Origin: Atrina japonica
Lineage: Eukaryota; Mollusca; Bivalvia; Pterioida; Pinnidae
Direction of reading: 5' to 3'
NCBI GenBank assembly: GCA_030159075.1
Contig: BROG01000375.1
Coordinates: forward strand, 584,501 to 648,500
DNA: 64,000 nucleotides
Position numbers and translations under genes: made by a program
Part shown: piece by piece, positions 11,489 to 23,722 of the stretch
How positions within the stretch are numbered: position 1 is the first letter of the stretch
Layout of the letters: the number at the start of each line of letters is the position of its first letter
Notes under the pieces: generated by a model
What the model was told of the DNA's origin: nothing
What the model saw: the letters and a program-made list of their open reading frames with translations, nothing else
Databases searched by the model: none

Positions 11489-12950
11489 GACTGTGAACTA
11501 AGATAAATCTGATTTAGAAAAAATATATAAAGCCTAAGTAACATATTTTAGAACATTATAACACAAATATTTTTTTCATCTATATTGTAATTGGTTGAAA
11601 TGTCAAATTTATTTTGAACACAAATCAAATGTATATTTAGATTTATAGTACATTGTATATATGTCATCTTCCCGATCATACATTGTAAGTATGTCCGTAC
11701 TTTGATTTGAATATTTATACATAGGTTGCAGTAGGTCACAGAAATCCACTCAAATAACTGTCAAATATACATGCATTTGATACCAAAATAAGTACACTGT
11801 ATATTGGCATTCGATTTTAGTTCAAACTACTCAGAAGTCGAGTCAATTATCTATCTATACATGTAAAACACCTCTTTAAATTCTTTGATAAAAGAAACCG
11901 TTAACTTTACTACCAAATGGATGTAGGGTCTAGAACTGCCGGAAATTCTACTTACTAAATTCGACACCTACAAATTTAAGACTGCCGTTTTCAAGTTTGT
12001 ACTTCACTAACTTGAAGTCAACATTTTTCACCGTTATAAATCTTACCAATTATTTTTTCAATTCAGAAATTCTAATCAAGTTACTTCTATTCATTTCCTT
12101 CTTTATTTTACTGAAAACATTGAACAATATTAAGAACTTATTAAACTTCTAAAAATAGCACAACACACTTGTAGTTTTATCACAATGTCATCTACTACAG
12201 AAAATTTTTGAAGTCTGAATCAATGACAAATAACAACAAATTATTTTCCTTTAGCTCTTTTTCAGTTTGGTTGTTTCTTTGATGTGCATTTCTTATTAGT
12301 TTGTTTATTTGTTTGTTTGATAACAGATTCTAATTAGCAGCCATGACCTCAACCTTTACGTGAAACTGGGTCATGTTAATAATTCATAACTTTGTACTAT
12401 TAGATCTAAAAAATAAATACTCTATTCATTTCATATATAACCACATTATATGTGCTCGCTTAAGACTGTTGGTTTAAAATTAAAATTTGCATATCAAGTT
12501 TTTGATTCTTAAAGAAAAGAATAGAATTATGAATAAAAGGAATCTAAAGAACTGATGAAATGCTTACATGTACTTTCATTGTAAGTACACAATGTAATTA
12601 AATGATATAGTTTGGTATTAACATTTCACTCATTTTTACAAACATCATGATAAAAAGAACTCTTACATACAACATCTGATGGGAATATATTTGTAGTCAA
12701 AATAGGAAACATTTATTATCAAATATTTGCAGAAAATTTCTTCTGTGAATTAATCAGAATTCCTTACTTGATCTAAAAACAAATGTTGTTTACTCAAAAA
12801 TTATTTGAAAAATATTTGAAATAATTCTTCAGGAAAATGATGAAAATATAGTATTTCTAAGGAAGATTTCTCATTTTTAGTAGCCATTGGTGATTTGGGC
12901 AATTGCTAATGTGAGCATATTATATGTGTGTGTGTGCAGGAGAGTGTGTT
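11489..12950. other. AT-rich, no recognised feature
   Basis: No exon, array or RNA gene is seen. Homopolymer-rich AT sequence and a GTTTGTTTATTTGTTTGTTT run near 12300 are the only local features. Confidence 0.5.
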
Positions 12951-12959
12951 GTAATTTTT

Positions 12960-13165
12960 TGCCTGGTGTCAAGGTCAACTCGGAATCTCTCATTTTGAGA
13001 CATCATCAGTTCTACATAAAGTGCCATAAATTTTGACCTCTGCTTTGGACTTATGGGAAGCCCTACTCTGGACTTATGGGAAGGTCATACTTTGGACTTA
13101 CAGGAAGGTCGCAAGAGTTCTTTACTATGCCAATAAGGCATTTCTACAGTGACAAATGGACCTTT
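12960..13165 (-). mobile_element. Possible decayed SINE family 2 copy
   Basis: Weak matches to the family 2 body: AAGTGCCATAAATTTTGACC, CTGCTTTGGACTTATGGG (repeated three times with small changes), then GAGTTCTTTACTATGCCAAT, corresponding to the AATTTTGGCC...GGGTTCTTTAATGT order of the copy at 23319-23592. The triplicated CTTTGGACTTATGGGAAG phrase is local tandem duplication. No tRNA-like head is visible. Confidence 0.35.
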
Positions 13166-13287
13166 ACTTCTGGGTCTGGCACCTTAATAAGAATTACTTA
13201 AGCCTACTAAATTTTACTCAACCTTCATATGGTTAATCCTGAAATGTGATTAGCTAATTAAGCGGGCCAATTTGTCTTTCTGCACTG

Positions 13288-13324
13288 TGAGTCACAGTGA
13301 CTCATGGTGAGCCACAGTGACTCA
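13288..13324. promoter_or_regulatory. Four AP-1-like sites phased at exactly 10 bp
   Basis: TGAGTCA (13288), TGACTCA (13298), TGAGCCA (13308) and TGACTCA (13318) start exactly 10 bp apart inside a local palindrome (GTGAGTCACAGTGACTCA, then GGTGAGCCACAGTGACTCAC). Three match the TGASTCA consensus for AP-1/bZIP proteins and one differs by one base. The phasing puts all sites on about the same DNA face. Function is inference; the cluster could also be a chance palindromic duplication. Confidence 0.4.
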
Positions 13325-13329
13325 CCATG

Positions 13330-15030
13330 AACCACTATTTCCAATATTGAAAGCAAACTTTTGAAGTTTAAAACAATTTTTCCTGAATTTTTATAATTGG
13401 ATGTGGTACATTAACACAGTTCAGATATTATGAGTTAGGCATTGCCTATGTGAGAGTGCAGTTAAAAATGGGTTTATTTAGGTCAAGTCTTTGAATGACA
13501 GCATACTAATAACAATGGCTAGTCTGTGTAGATATGTCATGAAGTGGCAAAATGGATGCCCTTCATCAATGGGTTCTATGTATAACATAAACAGTTCAAT
13601 GCCTTAAACTTAGTCTCCAAAACTTTCTCTGAAACAGAAGTCATGATCCATCATCAATACACTTTCCTTACCATGATTATAGAACTTAGTCTGCAAAATG
13701 CTTGCTAGTACAATAGTTAACTTACCCAGGTGTCAATGCTTTTTACAGCGTTCATGGAGAAGGTAAATGAGAAAATATAACATAGTATTGCAATTCAATT
13801 TTTTTCTAGTTATTATGTTTGCTTCACACAAGTTGACCTTAGGCGCCATCTCCCAGCTATGCTCTCAATTAATGACACATGGCTATTGAAGAAAAATTTG
13901 ACAAAATTCCATTTAAAATTTTGGCATAGAGTTACTTTAGACTGTTTTATAACCATTTTTTTCCTTTTTATATTGACAAAAATAGGGATTTTTTATAATT
14001 GCTAGGTACTGTTGTTCAAAGGATTTGATAAGATTTAAAAGTCTACAATTTAGGATTTATTTATCTATTTATTTATTTTTTTCCCCCTGTATTACGAGTC
14101 TTTTCTTCTATTATAGCACATGTGTTATATATAAATTAGATGTATGCAAATCTATCCTGAATTCAATTCATGATTGTACACTAAAAGTTTACAGATCAAA
14201 CATATTTCAGTAGGATGAAATTTACATATTCATTGAAATCTTTATAAACAGGACAAATTTTGTAACCTAGCCTAAATTTTTAATTTCGGAAACAGAATTA
14301 TAGATTTTAATTTTTAATCTATTAAATATATATGTCTATATATCAAACATTGTACATCCCTTTCTGCTACTGTGATACATAAGTGACAGATTGTAAAAAG
14401 AATAGTTTTATATCCGAATATATGTGAATTTTAAAAGACATCATTTGGCTTAACAGATCTGCTGCAAATATGTGGAAAACATTAAATACAAATCAAATCT
14501 TTTCGATGATAACTGGAATTTTCAAAGTTCTATTCCAACTAATTAGTTATTTAATCATGGAAAACAACTAACACATTGATCTATTTATCAACGTGGTGAC
14601 GCTTTACTGAGCGTGTTCGTTTCACTGTCCAGGACAATCCAGACAAGTAGAACACCAATCAAATGTTCTGGAACACTGTCCTGGGCAAGCAATTTAGCCA
14701 TAAACTTATGTGAAATACATAAATTTTATCAACATCTTTGAAATAACTACTTCCTGCCCTGGTACATTCGATTGTAACATGTTCTGAGACTGTGCCAGAA
14801 CATGTCCTTTTGCGGTGAATCAAGCACACACTTTATATCACTAGTTCACCAGGGTAAATTTAATCATTCCTACGGAACCCCCTAATAACTCCATTAAATT
14901 ATAGAATTTTTTGAATTTTTTTTCATTTTCATTGGTTAGGAGTGGTTTTCTAATGAAAATGTCAAAAATTACAATAACGTCCAGACAGTTACAATAACGT
15001 CCCTGGAATGTGACTTTAATACCTATAGAT
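13330..15030. other. AT-rich, no recognised feature
   Basis: No exon or array is recognised. A strong minus-strand donor-like GTAAGT occurs near 13725, but the preceding short frame would put a stop at the junction with the bHLH exon. Paired phrases CAGGACAATCCAGACAAGTA and CTGTCCTGGGCAAGC near 14630-14690 hint at an old element. Confidence 0.4.
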
Positions 15031-15269
15031 TTGATTTGATTTTTTGTTTTACGCCATACTCAACAGTCTTTCAGTCATATGATGGCGTCCAGTTTTTATT
15101 GGTGGAGGAGAAACCCCGGTTACCCAGGTAGAGACCACCGACCTTCCGCAAGAAAACTGGCAAACTTTCTCACTTAATTCGAAATGACCCTAGTGGGATT
15201 CGAACCAGAGGTGAGAGGCCTTGTGATTTAAAGCGCAATGCTCTAACCACTCGGCCACGGAGGCCCTCG
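15031..15269 (-). mobile_element. SINE family 1, full-length copy with target-site duplication
   Basis: On the minus strand a tRNA-like head (GCCTCCGTGGCCGAGTGGTT with an A box, GGTTCGAATCC as B box) is followed by a core with GGTAACCGGGGTTTCTCCTC and a tail with CATCATATGACTGAAAGACT, ending in a CAAATCAAATC tail. The flanks carry TATAGAT at 15024-15030 and 15270-15276 as a likely 7-bp target-site duplication. It is the best-preserved family member in the window. The layout fits bivalve tRNA-SINEs; assignment to the V-SINE or MetaSINE superfamily needs a sequence comparison. Confidence 0.85.
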
Positions 15270-15406
15270 TATAGATACAGGATAATAAGTTTATACATGT
15301 ACTTAAGAGACCACCTTTATAATCAGACCACCACTCTGAGTCAGTCAGTTAGGTGGTTCCACTGTACATGTGTAGTCAAGTGTGTACATATATGTATACA
15401 TGTATT

Positions 15407-15442
15407 GGAGATGGTGTGTGTATGTGTGTGTGTGTGTGTGTG
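15407..15442. repeat. TG microsatellite
   Basis: Short (TG)n with one TATG interruption. Confidence 0.9.
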
Positions 15443-15860
15443 GCCAGCTACATGTACATTATGTACATCAAATCATAGCCTGTCTGCTATAAATACACAA
15501 GATCAAAAGGAAGAAATGATAACTGATGAAATGTTTACAAACAGGAAATGTTCAGCACAGCATGACAATATTTCCCAAATACTTCTGGCATTTACATGTA
15601 AATTGCTCATAACTGAAGGGTAATAAATAACAATATTTGTACAAAAAAAATGTATAATAAATTACCCAATCATGTTAAAGCTGATCTTCGCTCTTTTATT
15701 TCTTAAAATCATGACTTATTTTTTAATATCCATAAATGTTTCAATTAAATGACAAAATATAATTTTAATTTTTCTAAAAATAGCCTATCCCAAATCGAGA
15801 CAAACATGGGGCGGGTGAGACGAATTACGCTGTCTAAGATGCTTTATGAGCACCTTATAC

Positions 15861-16640
15861 AATGGAACTGGTCTTGTGAGACTATTCTTGTGAAAGTCCA
15901 ACTGTCTTGTGAGATCACTCTTGTGAAAGTCCAACTGTCTTGTGAGATCACTCTTGTGAAAGTCCAACTGTCTTGGGAGATCACTCTTGTGAATATCCAA
16001 CTGTCTTGTGAGATAACTTTTGTGAAAGTCCAACTGTCTTGTGAAATCACTCTTGTGAAAGTCCAACTGTCTTGTGAGATCACTCTTGTGAAAGTCCAAC
16101 TGTCTTGTGAGATCAGTCTTGTGAATATCCAACTGTCTTGTGAGATAACTCTTGTGAAAGTCCAACTGTCTTGTGAGATCACTCTTGTGAAAGTCCAACT
16201 GTCTTGTGAGATCACTCTTGTGAAAGTCCAACTGTCTTGGGAGATCACTCTTGTGAATATCCAACTGTCTTGTGAGATAACTCTTGTGAATGTCCAACTG
16301 TCTTATGAGATCACTCTTGTGAAAGTCCAACTGTCTTGTGAGACCACTCTTGTGAAAGTCCAACTGTCTTGTGAGACCACTCTTGTGAAAGTCCAACTGT
16401 CTTATGAGACCACTCTCATGAAAGTTCACCTATCTTGTGAGGCCACTCTCATGAAAGTTCACCTATCTTGTGAGACCACTCTCATGAAAGTTCACCTATC
16501 TTGTGAGACCACTCTCATGAAAGTTCACCTATCTTGTGAGACCACTCTCATGAAAGTTCACCTATCTTGTGAGGCCACTCTCATGAAAGTTCACCTATCT
16601 TGTGAGGCCATCCTCGTGAAAATCCACCCTCTTGAGAGAC
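15861..16640. repeat. 33-bp minisatellite, about 23 copies in two blocks
   Basis: Type A units (15880-16410) read GAAAGTCCAACTGTCTTGTG + AGATCACTCTTGT; type B units (16410-16620) read GAAAGTTCACCTATCTTGTG + AGACCACTCTCAT. Eleven-residue open frames (VQLSCEITLVK plus, SDLTRQLDFHK minus) are period artefacts. Just to the right, GAAAGGCCAGCTGTCTTGAA and CAATACAGGTTTCAATCAGT resemble MITE interior and terminus, so the array may have grown inside a MITE. Confidence 0.95.
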
Positions 16641-16644
16641 AACA

Positions 16645-18669
16645 TTCCAAAAGTCATGCAGTTAGACAATCCTTTAAATAAAACCTCTATTGAAAGGCCA
16701 GCTGTCTTGAAAGACTATATCTAAGTGGCAGAGGGAGTGCTCTTTCAATACAGGTTTCAATCAGTATAAATACTGGTGACCCATTATATCACAATACAAA
16801 ATGATTTCATTTCTTGAATAGACATAAAATCATGTGACTTATGAGATTTGTACACTTTCTGTTTCACAAAATGATGTATTTTGAAAAACAATAATAATTG
16901 ACTGCAATGATTTAGTTGCTAATAAAATAGACTCCAAAATAGATGGCATCTGCGATGCACAAGGATTTCTGAAAATAGATTGAACGCGATACAAATGTAC
17001 CCACAATTCAATGGGAACAGACTAACCTACATTTACACATGTGTAAAACACAGTGAAATGTTACAAGTTTATTGATTATTCATACTGTAGATACCTTCAA
17101 CTCACCAAGTAATTAACAAAAACAAAAAAAACAAACATGTACATGTAGATTTGCTCAAGCACACAATGTGATAGAGCATCTTCAAAGATGAAACTTTTTA
17201 TAACATGCATCTCATGCAATTTCATGGAATCTAATACATGGGAAATTCCATAATTACTGTAGACATGTAAAGGTTTTTCATTCCACGGACTGTAACATTT
17301 CTCTATCATGACGCGGTCGCGATTTGTTGAAAAATAGTTAGTACATATGTTATTGATATAAATGAAAATAGAATCTTTTTTTTAATGTATTTTTTCCCTG
17401 CATCATGTACAATGATGTAATTTACAATATAGTCGCAGTCTGTACATTGCATTGGGAAAGGGGCCAAATACCCATCCATTTGAAGCAATAGAAAAATGCC
17501 AGTTAGTTTGACAATATATGTACACTGCACAGTGTCAGTCAAGCTCATATACATACATTTGTAAATAAACAATTATAAATATCACCAATTTGTAAATTAA
17601 TTGTTAAATCAAAATATAATTTAGTAAAAAAAAATCAATTTCCTCACAAAAAACTCTTCAGTGTATAAACACATACATTTTTGTAGCTACAAATGTAGGT
17701 CTACATGTACATGTTCAGTCTTTAATGGTTTGGGACTGGGAGTAAACCTAGCTTCATTCTTGACTCCTTCTGGAATCCTGGTCCTATCCCGTTTGGGATT
17801 CGCAATTGTTCTTCATGTTGAGACCATTGCACATCTAATTTGTTGTTTTCTAACAGACTTGAGCTTCAATTATTAATTGGTACTTCATTTAAAATCTAAA
17901 CCAGGAGCTGGTTTTTGTTTTTTTCTGCACATGTAGTTCAAAAATATTTTTATACATGTAAAAAATAAACCTCTTCTTTTTTCATGAGCATTGAATATAA
18001 ACCCAGATATTTTAAAGAAGAATTTACAGCTGTATAAAGGTTATGTAAGTCTTATTTTTAATCAAAATTTCAGAATATTTTCTTTATTTTGTGGAAAATG
18101 TAAAATTACTGAAAGTTTTGATTTCCGATTTTGAAGTTTGGCACAATGGTTAATATGGAAAGATCATTGTAATATAAAACTTGTGGGAAAAAATTAATGA
18201 AATCTTTAGTACTATATTTAAATACATTGAATGTAACACTGTAATTTTAACTATAAAAATAAATCCAAAAACTGAGCCAGAAGTCAGCAAATTTACTCAA
18301 TACTCAAGCTCAACACTTCTTTTATTATTCTTACTATATCATCATTTTTAAAACCTCTGGATCTGACCAAATAAGAAAAACATTAATATTTTTTTATCAT
18401 TAACATAAAAATTGTTGGGTCACACTTGTAAAAAATTCGAATAAAGACATTGAGTATGCTGTTAAAAATTTGAATACTTACTCAAACAATTTTTTAATAT
18501 TTCTGAAGTTTTTTCAAATGAGCAATGATTTTTATCATTATTTTCAATTGTATGCCATCAATATACACAAATGACCAGATGCCACATAAATTTTGTGTTT
18601 TACCTTGAAAAGTTGGTTGAGTTTGAGTTCAAGTAAATTTAATTTGGTGACTTTGGGCCCTGATACATG

Positions 18670-18670
<1 letters not shown>
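16645..18670. other. AT-rich, mostly no recognised feature
   Basis: MITE-like remnants occupy about 16680-16785. The rest has no recognised exon, array or RNA gene; the open frames near 17100-17870 have no recognisable product and no convincing splice sites. Confidence 0.45.

Positions 18671-18674
<4 letters not shown>

Positions 18675-18709
<35 letters not shown>
18675..18709. repeat. (TATC)n microsatellite
   Basis: About eight tandem TATC tetranucleotides. Confidence 0.95.
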
Positions 18710-18869
18710 CCATGTACACTTTACATGTACATGTATATATAATTTTGTTGCCAACATGTATTTTTATAATAAGCAAATTGTAAGTTGTCAGCTACTTTTT
18801 TTTAATTCAGAAAAAAATTGCTGCATGTAATTTCTATCTAAACATGAAGTTCACCAAAATATTTTTGCT

Positions 18870-19390
18870 AGCTTCTTTACATATAGCCACTTGCCAAAAG
18901 TTAATAGACATGATAATTTTTTACTATATATTTCATAAAAAACTACATTTTTCAAAAAAATATTGTGAAGCCATTTCTTATTGCATTTCAATAGAATTGT
19001 CACTGTTAAACAAAGAATTGAATACAGTTTCATTATAAATATTTACCATAATTTTCTGAATTAGAGAGTAAAAGATTCATCAATTGAAACAGAAAGTTTA
19101 ATTTTTGTGATGAAAATCCTTATTTGTTTAAGTAAAATTGTGATATCTAATTTTTACCTTTTGTTTACATTGCCAAATTTCTGAAATGACAAATTGGAAA
19201 ATTACATCCAAATAAGCATTGAAACTTAAAAAACATTCTCAGTTCAACAGTGAAAATTTTCTTCAAATGCAATTTAAAATGGCTTCACAATATTTTTTTT
19301 GGAAAAAAATGTGGTTTTACATGTATATGAAATATACACATGTTATAAAAATGATAATGTCTAAAAACTTTTGGCAAGTGACTGTTAGAT
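18870..19390. mobile_element. Foldback pair: inverted arms of about 150 bp
   Basis: The left arm (18870-19020), reverse complemented, aligns with the right arm (19230-19390). Shared phrases include AATGGCTTCACAATATTTTT, an AAAAATGTRGTTTT stretch, ATGAAATATA, and ACTTTTGGCAAGTG preceded by ATGTCTAWWAACTTTTGG. The arms differ by scattered substitutions and small gaps, with about 210 bp between them. This could be a foldback/MITE-type element or two opposite copies of a dispersed repeat. Confidence 0.6.
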
Positions 19391-19429
19391 TGTCTCCTCC
19401 TCAAAAAGCTGTTAAAAGGATTGAATAAA

Positions 19430-22109
19430 TATATATAACAGTAATCCTCTTTCAGATATTAAAATTAACGGGCCATTTGCATTTGAATTATCCGATGTTC
19501 TTCTAGAGCGGTTTTAGTTTAACATATGAATTTTGTAACTTTCCATAACTTGAATGAAAACATACTGGTTGGAAAACTTTTTCTAAATTCCCCAAAATGT
19601 CACTATAACAAATCTGATTTGAATTCTATATTCAAATTTTGAGTGTCAATATATAGCTTATCCACATGGATATGTATCTATTGGATTATGTACAAATACA
19701 TTTTATAATAAGATGTTTCATTATAAGTATACTGTATGTCTTGTATGCCAACTACATGTACATGTACAGTTGTACATCTAACATTATTTTCCCATAGCTT
19801 TCTATGTTAATTCAACTTTTTTCCAATAATTGGCTTGACTCGTATGTTAAATGAAATCTTGTAAACTTTTGCACATTTGTATGGAAGTCTATGAACCATC
19901 TTTCCAAATTGGTTTAGAATTGTCAATTTTCTTTTCATGAAAACTGCAAGTATCAGCGAAATTTACAGCGTTACCGGTATTTCCTTCTTTATACATGTAG
20001 ATAGTAAACTAAATAATTATTGTAATGAAAAAATATGTTGCCTCTCAGAAATAAAGCTTCAAATAAATTTAAAACAAATTCTAAACTTTCCTCTAAATAT
20101 ATGAATTTTTGTACGAATTAATGACTACATTAATTTGTGACAGTTACAAGAAATAATTTGATATAAATTAGAAAGCTATGGGAAATGTAATTAGCTGACA
20201 TAACTATGGCACCATATGTTATTGTAGTTATATTATTATTATATTTTATATTTTTTTACTTTACTTTTTTTCAGAAAATTATTTCTTTTCCAAGATAACT
20301 ATTTTACTTTAGTTACAAAGATATAAAAACAAAGGAATTAAAATTATTCTGCACTGGATTTTTAGATAATAACTTTTTTTCTGAGTAATCACTTAAGTAT
20401 CAATTGGTATCACAATTTATCACTTTAATATTTTCACTTGATGAAATATAACTTACTTGTATGGCATTCTGTAACTGATCACCAAATATCGGAATCAAGT
20501 GCAATCAAAGAGGCCACAAACAAATTATCAAACATACGAAAGCTGTCAAATAATCCCGAAGATTTCTCTCCAAACAATGAGGTCAAGTTGTACTTGGAAA
20601 AGGAATCAATAATTATTTTCCAAATATCATATGAATTTATCACAAAAATGGTAAAAACAATCACATACTCAAAATACTTCTTTGAATAATCATTTTCGGT
20701 TGAAGTCTTAAAGTACAGAGAACTAAATCCTGTAATATTTCATGAGAATAACTATCGTAATTGTAGATTTTCAAAATTTATCTGGGGCAGCAATCACTCT
20801 CGATTTTAAGAAGCTCTTTACAATGCAATTGAAAGTTCAAAAAGGAAGACTCCATTGTTGCCGGCTATAAACTCGAATCAGCAGAGATGAAATGTAATAC
20901 AGAAAATTAATTCACTGCCAATCATTGTAAACTTCACATGAAACTGATTCCTTGTCCTGAAAAAATTCCACACATACACTCAATTACAAGTTATCTAGGA
21001 TGCACATTCAAAGTAATTATTCAACTCCTGATCAGATAAACCCCATAAGTCATAAAAATATGTCAGGAAAACTTGATTGTTGCCCTATTTTTTGTCCAGG
21101 GATAATCATCCTCACTTTTTTACGGAAAGTGTTTTTTAGTTTTGTTTTTTTCAACAAGGTTCAAGAAGTCAGCTAACACAATATCCATAAATAAATACTC
21201 TCATACTCAATCATCCAGGAAATCGAAACAAGAGATGACTTGCCAAATCTCAGATTGTTAAACTAAATTTTTCAAATTAAAGAATAATATTCAATGCTCA
21301 GTTTAATGTATGCATCAAAGCTAAAGGACCAACTCTGGGAGAATGATTACATGTATATAAATTAAACTGATTTACTTGGCAGAGAAATGGGGGAAAAAAA
21401 ACCACTGAAAAAGATCCACCAATAAGAATATTTAAAGTTCATACACATGCCAACTCATTTACATACGAATGTTTTACAGGTAATGCCCATTTGAAATCAA
21501 TTCAATCGTTTAAAAGAAAAGCCCAGTACATGTCTGCTTCTGATTTCATCTAAAGAACAAGCTTTTCAAAATATTCCATTCAAACAAGGTATAAATATGG
21601 TCAAAACTACAAACATCAGACCGACTGAAGAACTTTACCATAGGTAAAAATGTATCTTTATTCTTGCTGTTTTACAATTCTGCCAACTTCTCCAACACTG
21701 CAGAGGTTTTATGATTTTATAGTGACAATGGCAAAACCTTGATCTACAAACTGTACATTATCATTCTGTAAGGTAATTCTTATAGTAATATGATGTACAT
21801 GCATGTTCTACTTTGTACAGGTAACAGATTTCTGACAGCTTGAATATACAGCCAAGACTGTCTTAAGTGACTTTGAAAGGGACTTTCAGATTTTGGTCAC
21901 ATACATGTAAGACCATGAGTCGTTTAATGTAGACCAAACTTGACATTGTGACCAACTCTAAATGTTTGTACATGACTAGTGTAGCAATCAAACTGGCAAT
22001 TATTTTTTGCGGCTGTATTGCAAAGGATTTTATTTCAAAGGTCAAGGTCAATGACAAAAATGAAGGTCATATATATATAGTTAACCAATGGCATTCAGTT
22101 CTAACATCA
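19430..22109. other. AT-rich, no recognised feature
   Basis: No exon or array is recognised. An open plus-strand frame at 20438-20689 reads like ordinary protein in its middle part but matches nothing I know and lacks clear splice sites. The sequence GATGTACATGCATGTTCTAC near 21790 is typical TACATGTA-type background. Confidence 0.4.
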
Positions 22110-22440
22110 TGTGACTTTACTACGTGATACTCTACATGGTTTTCTCACAACAGAGTTACTCCGCAATATTCTACATGGTTTTCTCACAACTGAGTTACTA
22201 TGTGATACTCTAGTAACATGGTTTTCTCACAACTGAGTTCCTATGCGATATTCTACATTGTTTTCTCCCAATTGAGTTCCTATGTGATACTCTACATGGT
22301 TTTCTCACAACTCAGTTACTACATGACATTCTACATGGGTTTCCCACAACTGAGTTCCTACATGACACTCTACATGGGTTTCTCACAAATGAGTTCCTAC
22401 ATGACACTCTACATGGTCTTCCCACAACCAAGTTCCTACA
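22110..22440. repeat. 39-bp minisatellite, about 8 copies
   Basis: Units of about TCTACATGGTTTTCTCACAA + CTGAGTTCCTATGTGATAC, diverged from each other. The 13-residue open frame LYMVFSQLSSYVI is a period artefact. Confidence 0.9.
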
Positions 22441-23227
22441 TGTATGTGAGATGGTATGGCGGTCGACAAGTCAGACACACGGCTTTTCTCCAGGTTCTCT
22501 GGTTTCCTCCCACAGCAAGGACCCCTTACACCAACATCAGGGCCAACAAGACAGTTAAATGTAAGTTGATATTACTTGTTAAATAAATAAAGTTTACATG
22601 TAAATGCTTCGCAATTTACTGAGTATCAATCATCATTTTAATCTGATTGCCAGAAAACAGTGCAAGTAGTTAGACAGATAGACGGACAGGAAAACAGACA
22701 ATTGGTTGTAATATTTCAAGAGAGCTTAATTAATACATGCGAGTCATAATGGACTTGGATCAAGGTGTTGCATTCTAGATCTCTGTTTCATAATGACCAA
22801 TACAGTAAAAATCTTGTTTTTCACAAGGTGTTAATTATGCAACATCTATAGTTTCATATATATTCTTTTCATGCAATGAATTGCATTTTCCAAAATATTT
22901 AATCAAAGAGATACGATAACAAAATTAACTTAGAAATACGTAAGCTAGTATGTATGAATTCTCAGACAAGTTCATGAGTTATAAAAAAACTTATCAATTT
23001 TGACAACATGTACATCATCACTCACACCATAACTATGGTACCATTACTGCGCATTTGTCATTAATTCTGGCTGTGATTGGTACATTATTATACAAATTTT
23101 CAACCTGATTATCTCTTTGGATTTTCACATAGTGATCACTTACTTTGTTATTAAATGAACTTAGAATGTACATAATGTTATTTTAAATTTTCTAATATCT
23201 AAAATTCATTGATGGCTTTTACCAGAC
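22441..23227. other. No recognised feature
   Basis: A less AT-rich patch at 22450-22550 (GGCGGTCGACAAGTCAGACA and following) directly follows the 39-bp array. No exon or element is recognised. Confidence 0.4.
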
Positions 23228-23722
23228 TCAAGAATTTTTTAGTTTCTGTCAGGTTTTATGGTCGAGGAGTTGAGCCAGTTACAATGTACACAATGTGAGA
23301 CCACTGGCTATATCCAAGTTGTTGTATTGTTGTTTAACCTCCCATTCATTAATCTTTCACTCATATGGAGACGTCACCAAATGCCGGTGAATTACTTCAA
23401 ATTTTGGCCAATGCGTGGCACTTACGGCCATAAAGCAGTGAGGGTTCTTTAATGTACCAACACCTACTGTGACATAGGACCTCGGTCTTTACTGTCTCAT
23501 CCGAAAGACAGGAAAAGCCAGTCCAGTCACCTCCGCTGAGGCTCGAACTCAGTGCAAATCAAGCACTCTACCATGGAGCCACAATGGCTCTCCTATACCT
23601 AAGTAAACTTTCTCACACATTCAGTTAAAATTAGACCAGGGCTCAAACCTGCGCTGACAAGAAGCGAGAGAGATCATGGTTTAAAGCGTGAAGCTCTATA
23701 ACTATTTGGCCACAGGGGTTCT
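23228..23722 (-). mobile_element. SINE family 1 copy split by a family 2 SINE
   Basis: The left part (23228-23311) carries the core with GTCGAGGAGTTGAGCCAGTT and GAGACCACTGGC; the right part (23604-23722) resumes with AAGTAAACTTTCTCAC and the tRNA-like head (GGGCTCAAACC as B-box complement, ending near TTTGGCCAC). Together they make one family 1 SINE in minus orientation, interrupted by the family 2 SINE at 23319-23592. Confidence 0.75.
23319..23592 (-). mobile_element. SINE family 2, near full-length, inserted in SINE family 1
   Basis: On the minus strand the tRNA-like head reads GAGAGCCATTGTGGCTCCAT then GGTAGAGTGC (A box), with GAGTTCGAGCC as B box. The body carries, in plus orientation, CATATGGAGACGTCACCAAA, AATTTTGGCCAATGCG and GACCTCGGTCTTTACTGTCT. 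The tail on the left is GTTGTTGTATTGTTGTTT. The flanks CTATATCCAAG (23308-23318) and CTATACCTAAG (23593-23603) are an 11-bp target-site duplication with two differences, so the insertion is not very recent. Confidence 0.8.

Noticed and set aside
13715..13770. Short minus-strand ATG frame with a strong GTAAGT donor as HIF exon 1
   Set aside because: Joining it to the bHLH exon would create a stop codon at the junction.
15193..15266. Functional tRNA gene on the minus strand
   Set aside because: A and B boxes are present but the ends do not form an acceptor stem, and the sequence continues into a SINE core shared with other copies.
20438..20689. 83-residue open frame on the plus strand
   Set aside because: AT-rich, no recognised motif, no clear splice sites, and an overlapping open frame on the other strand.
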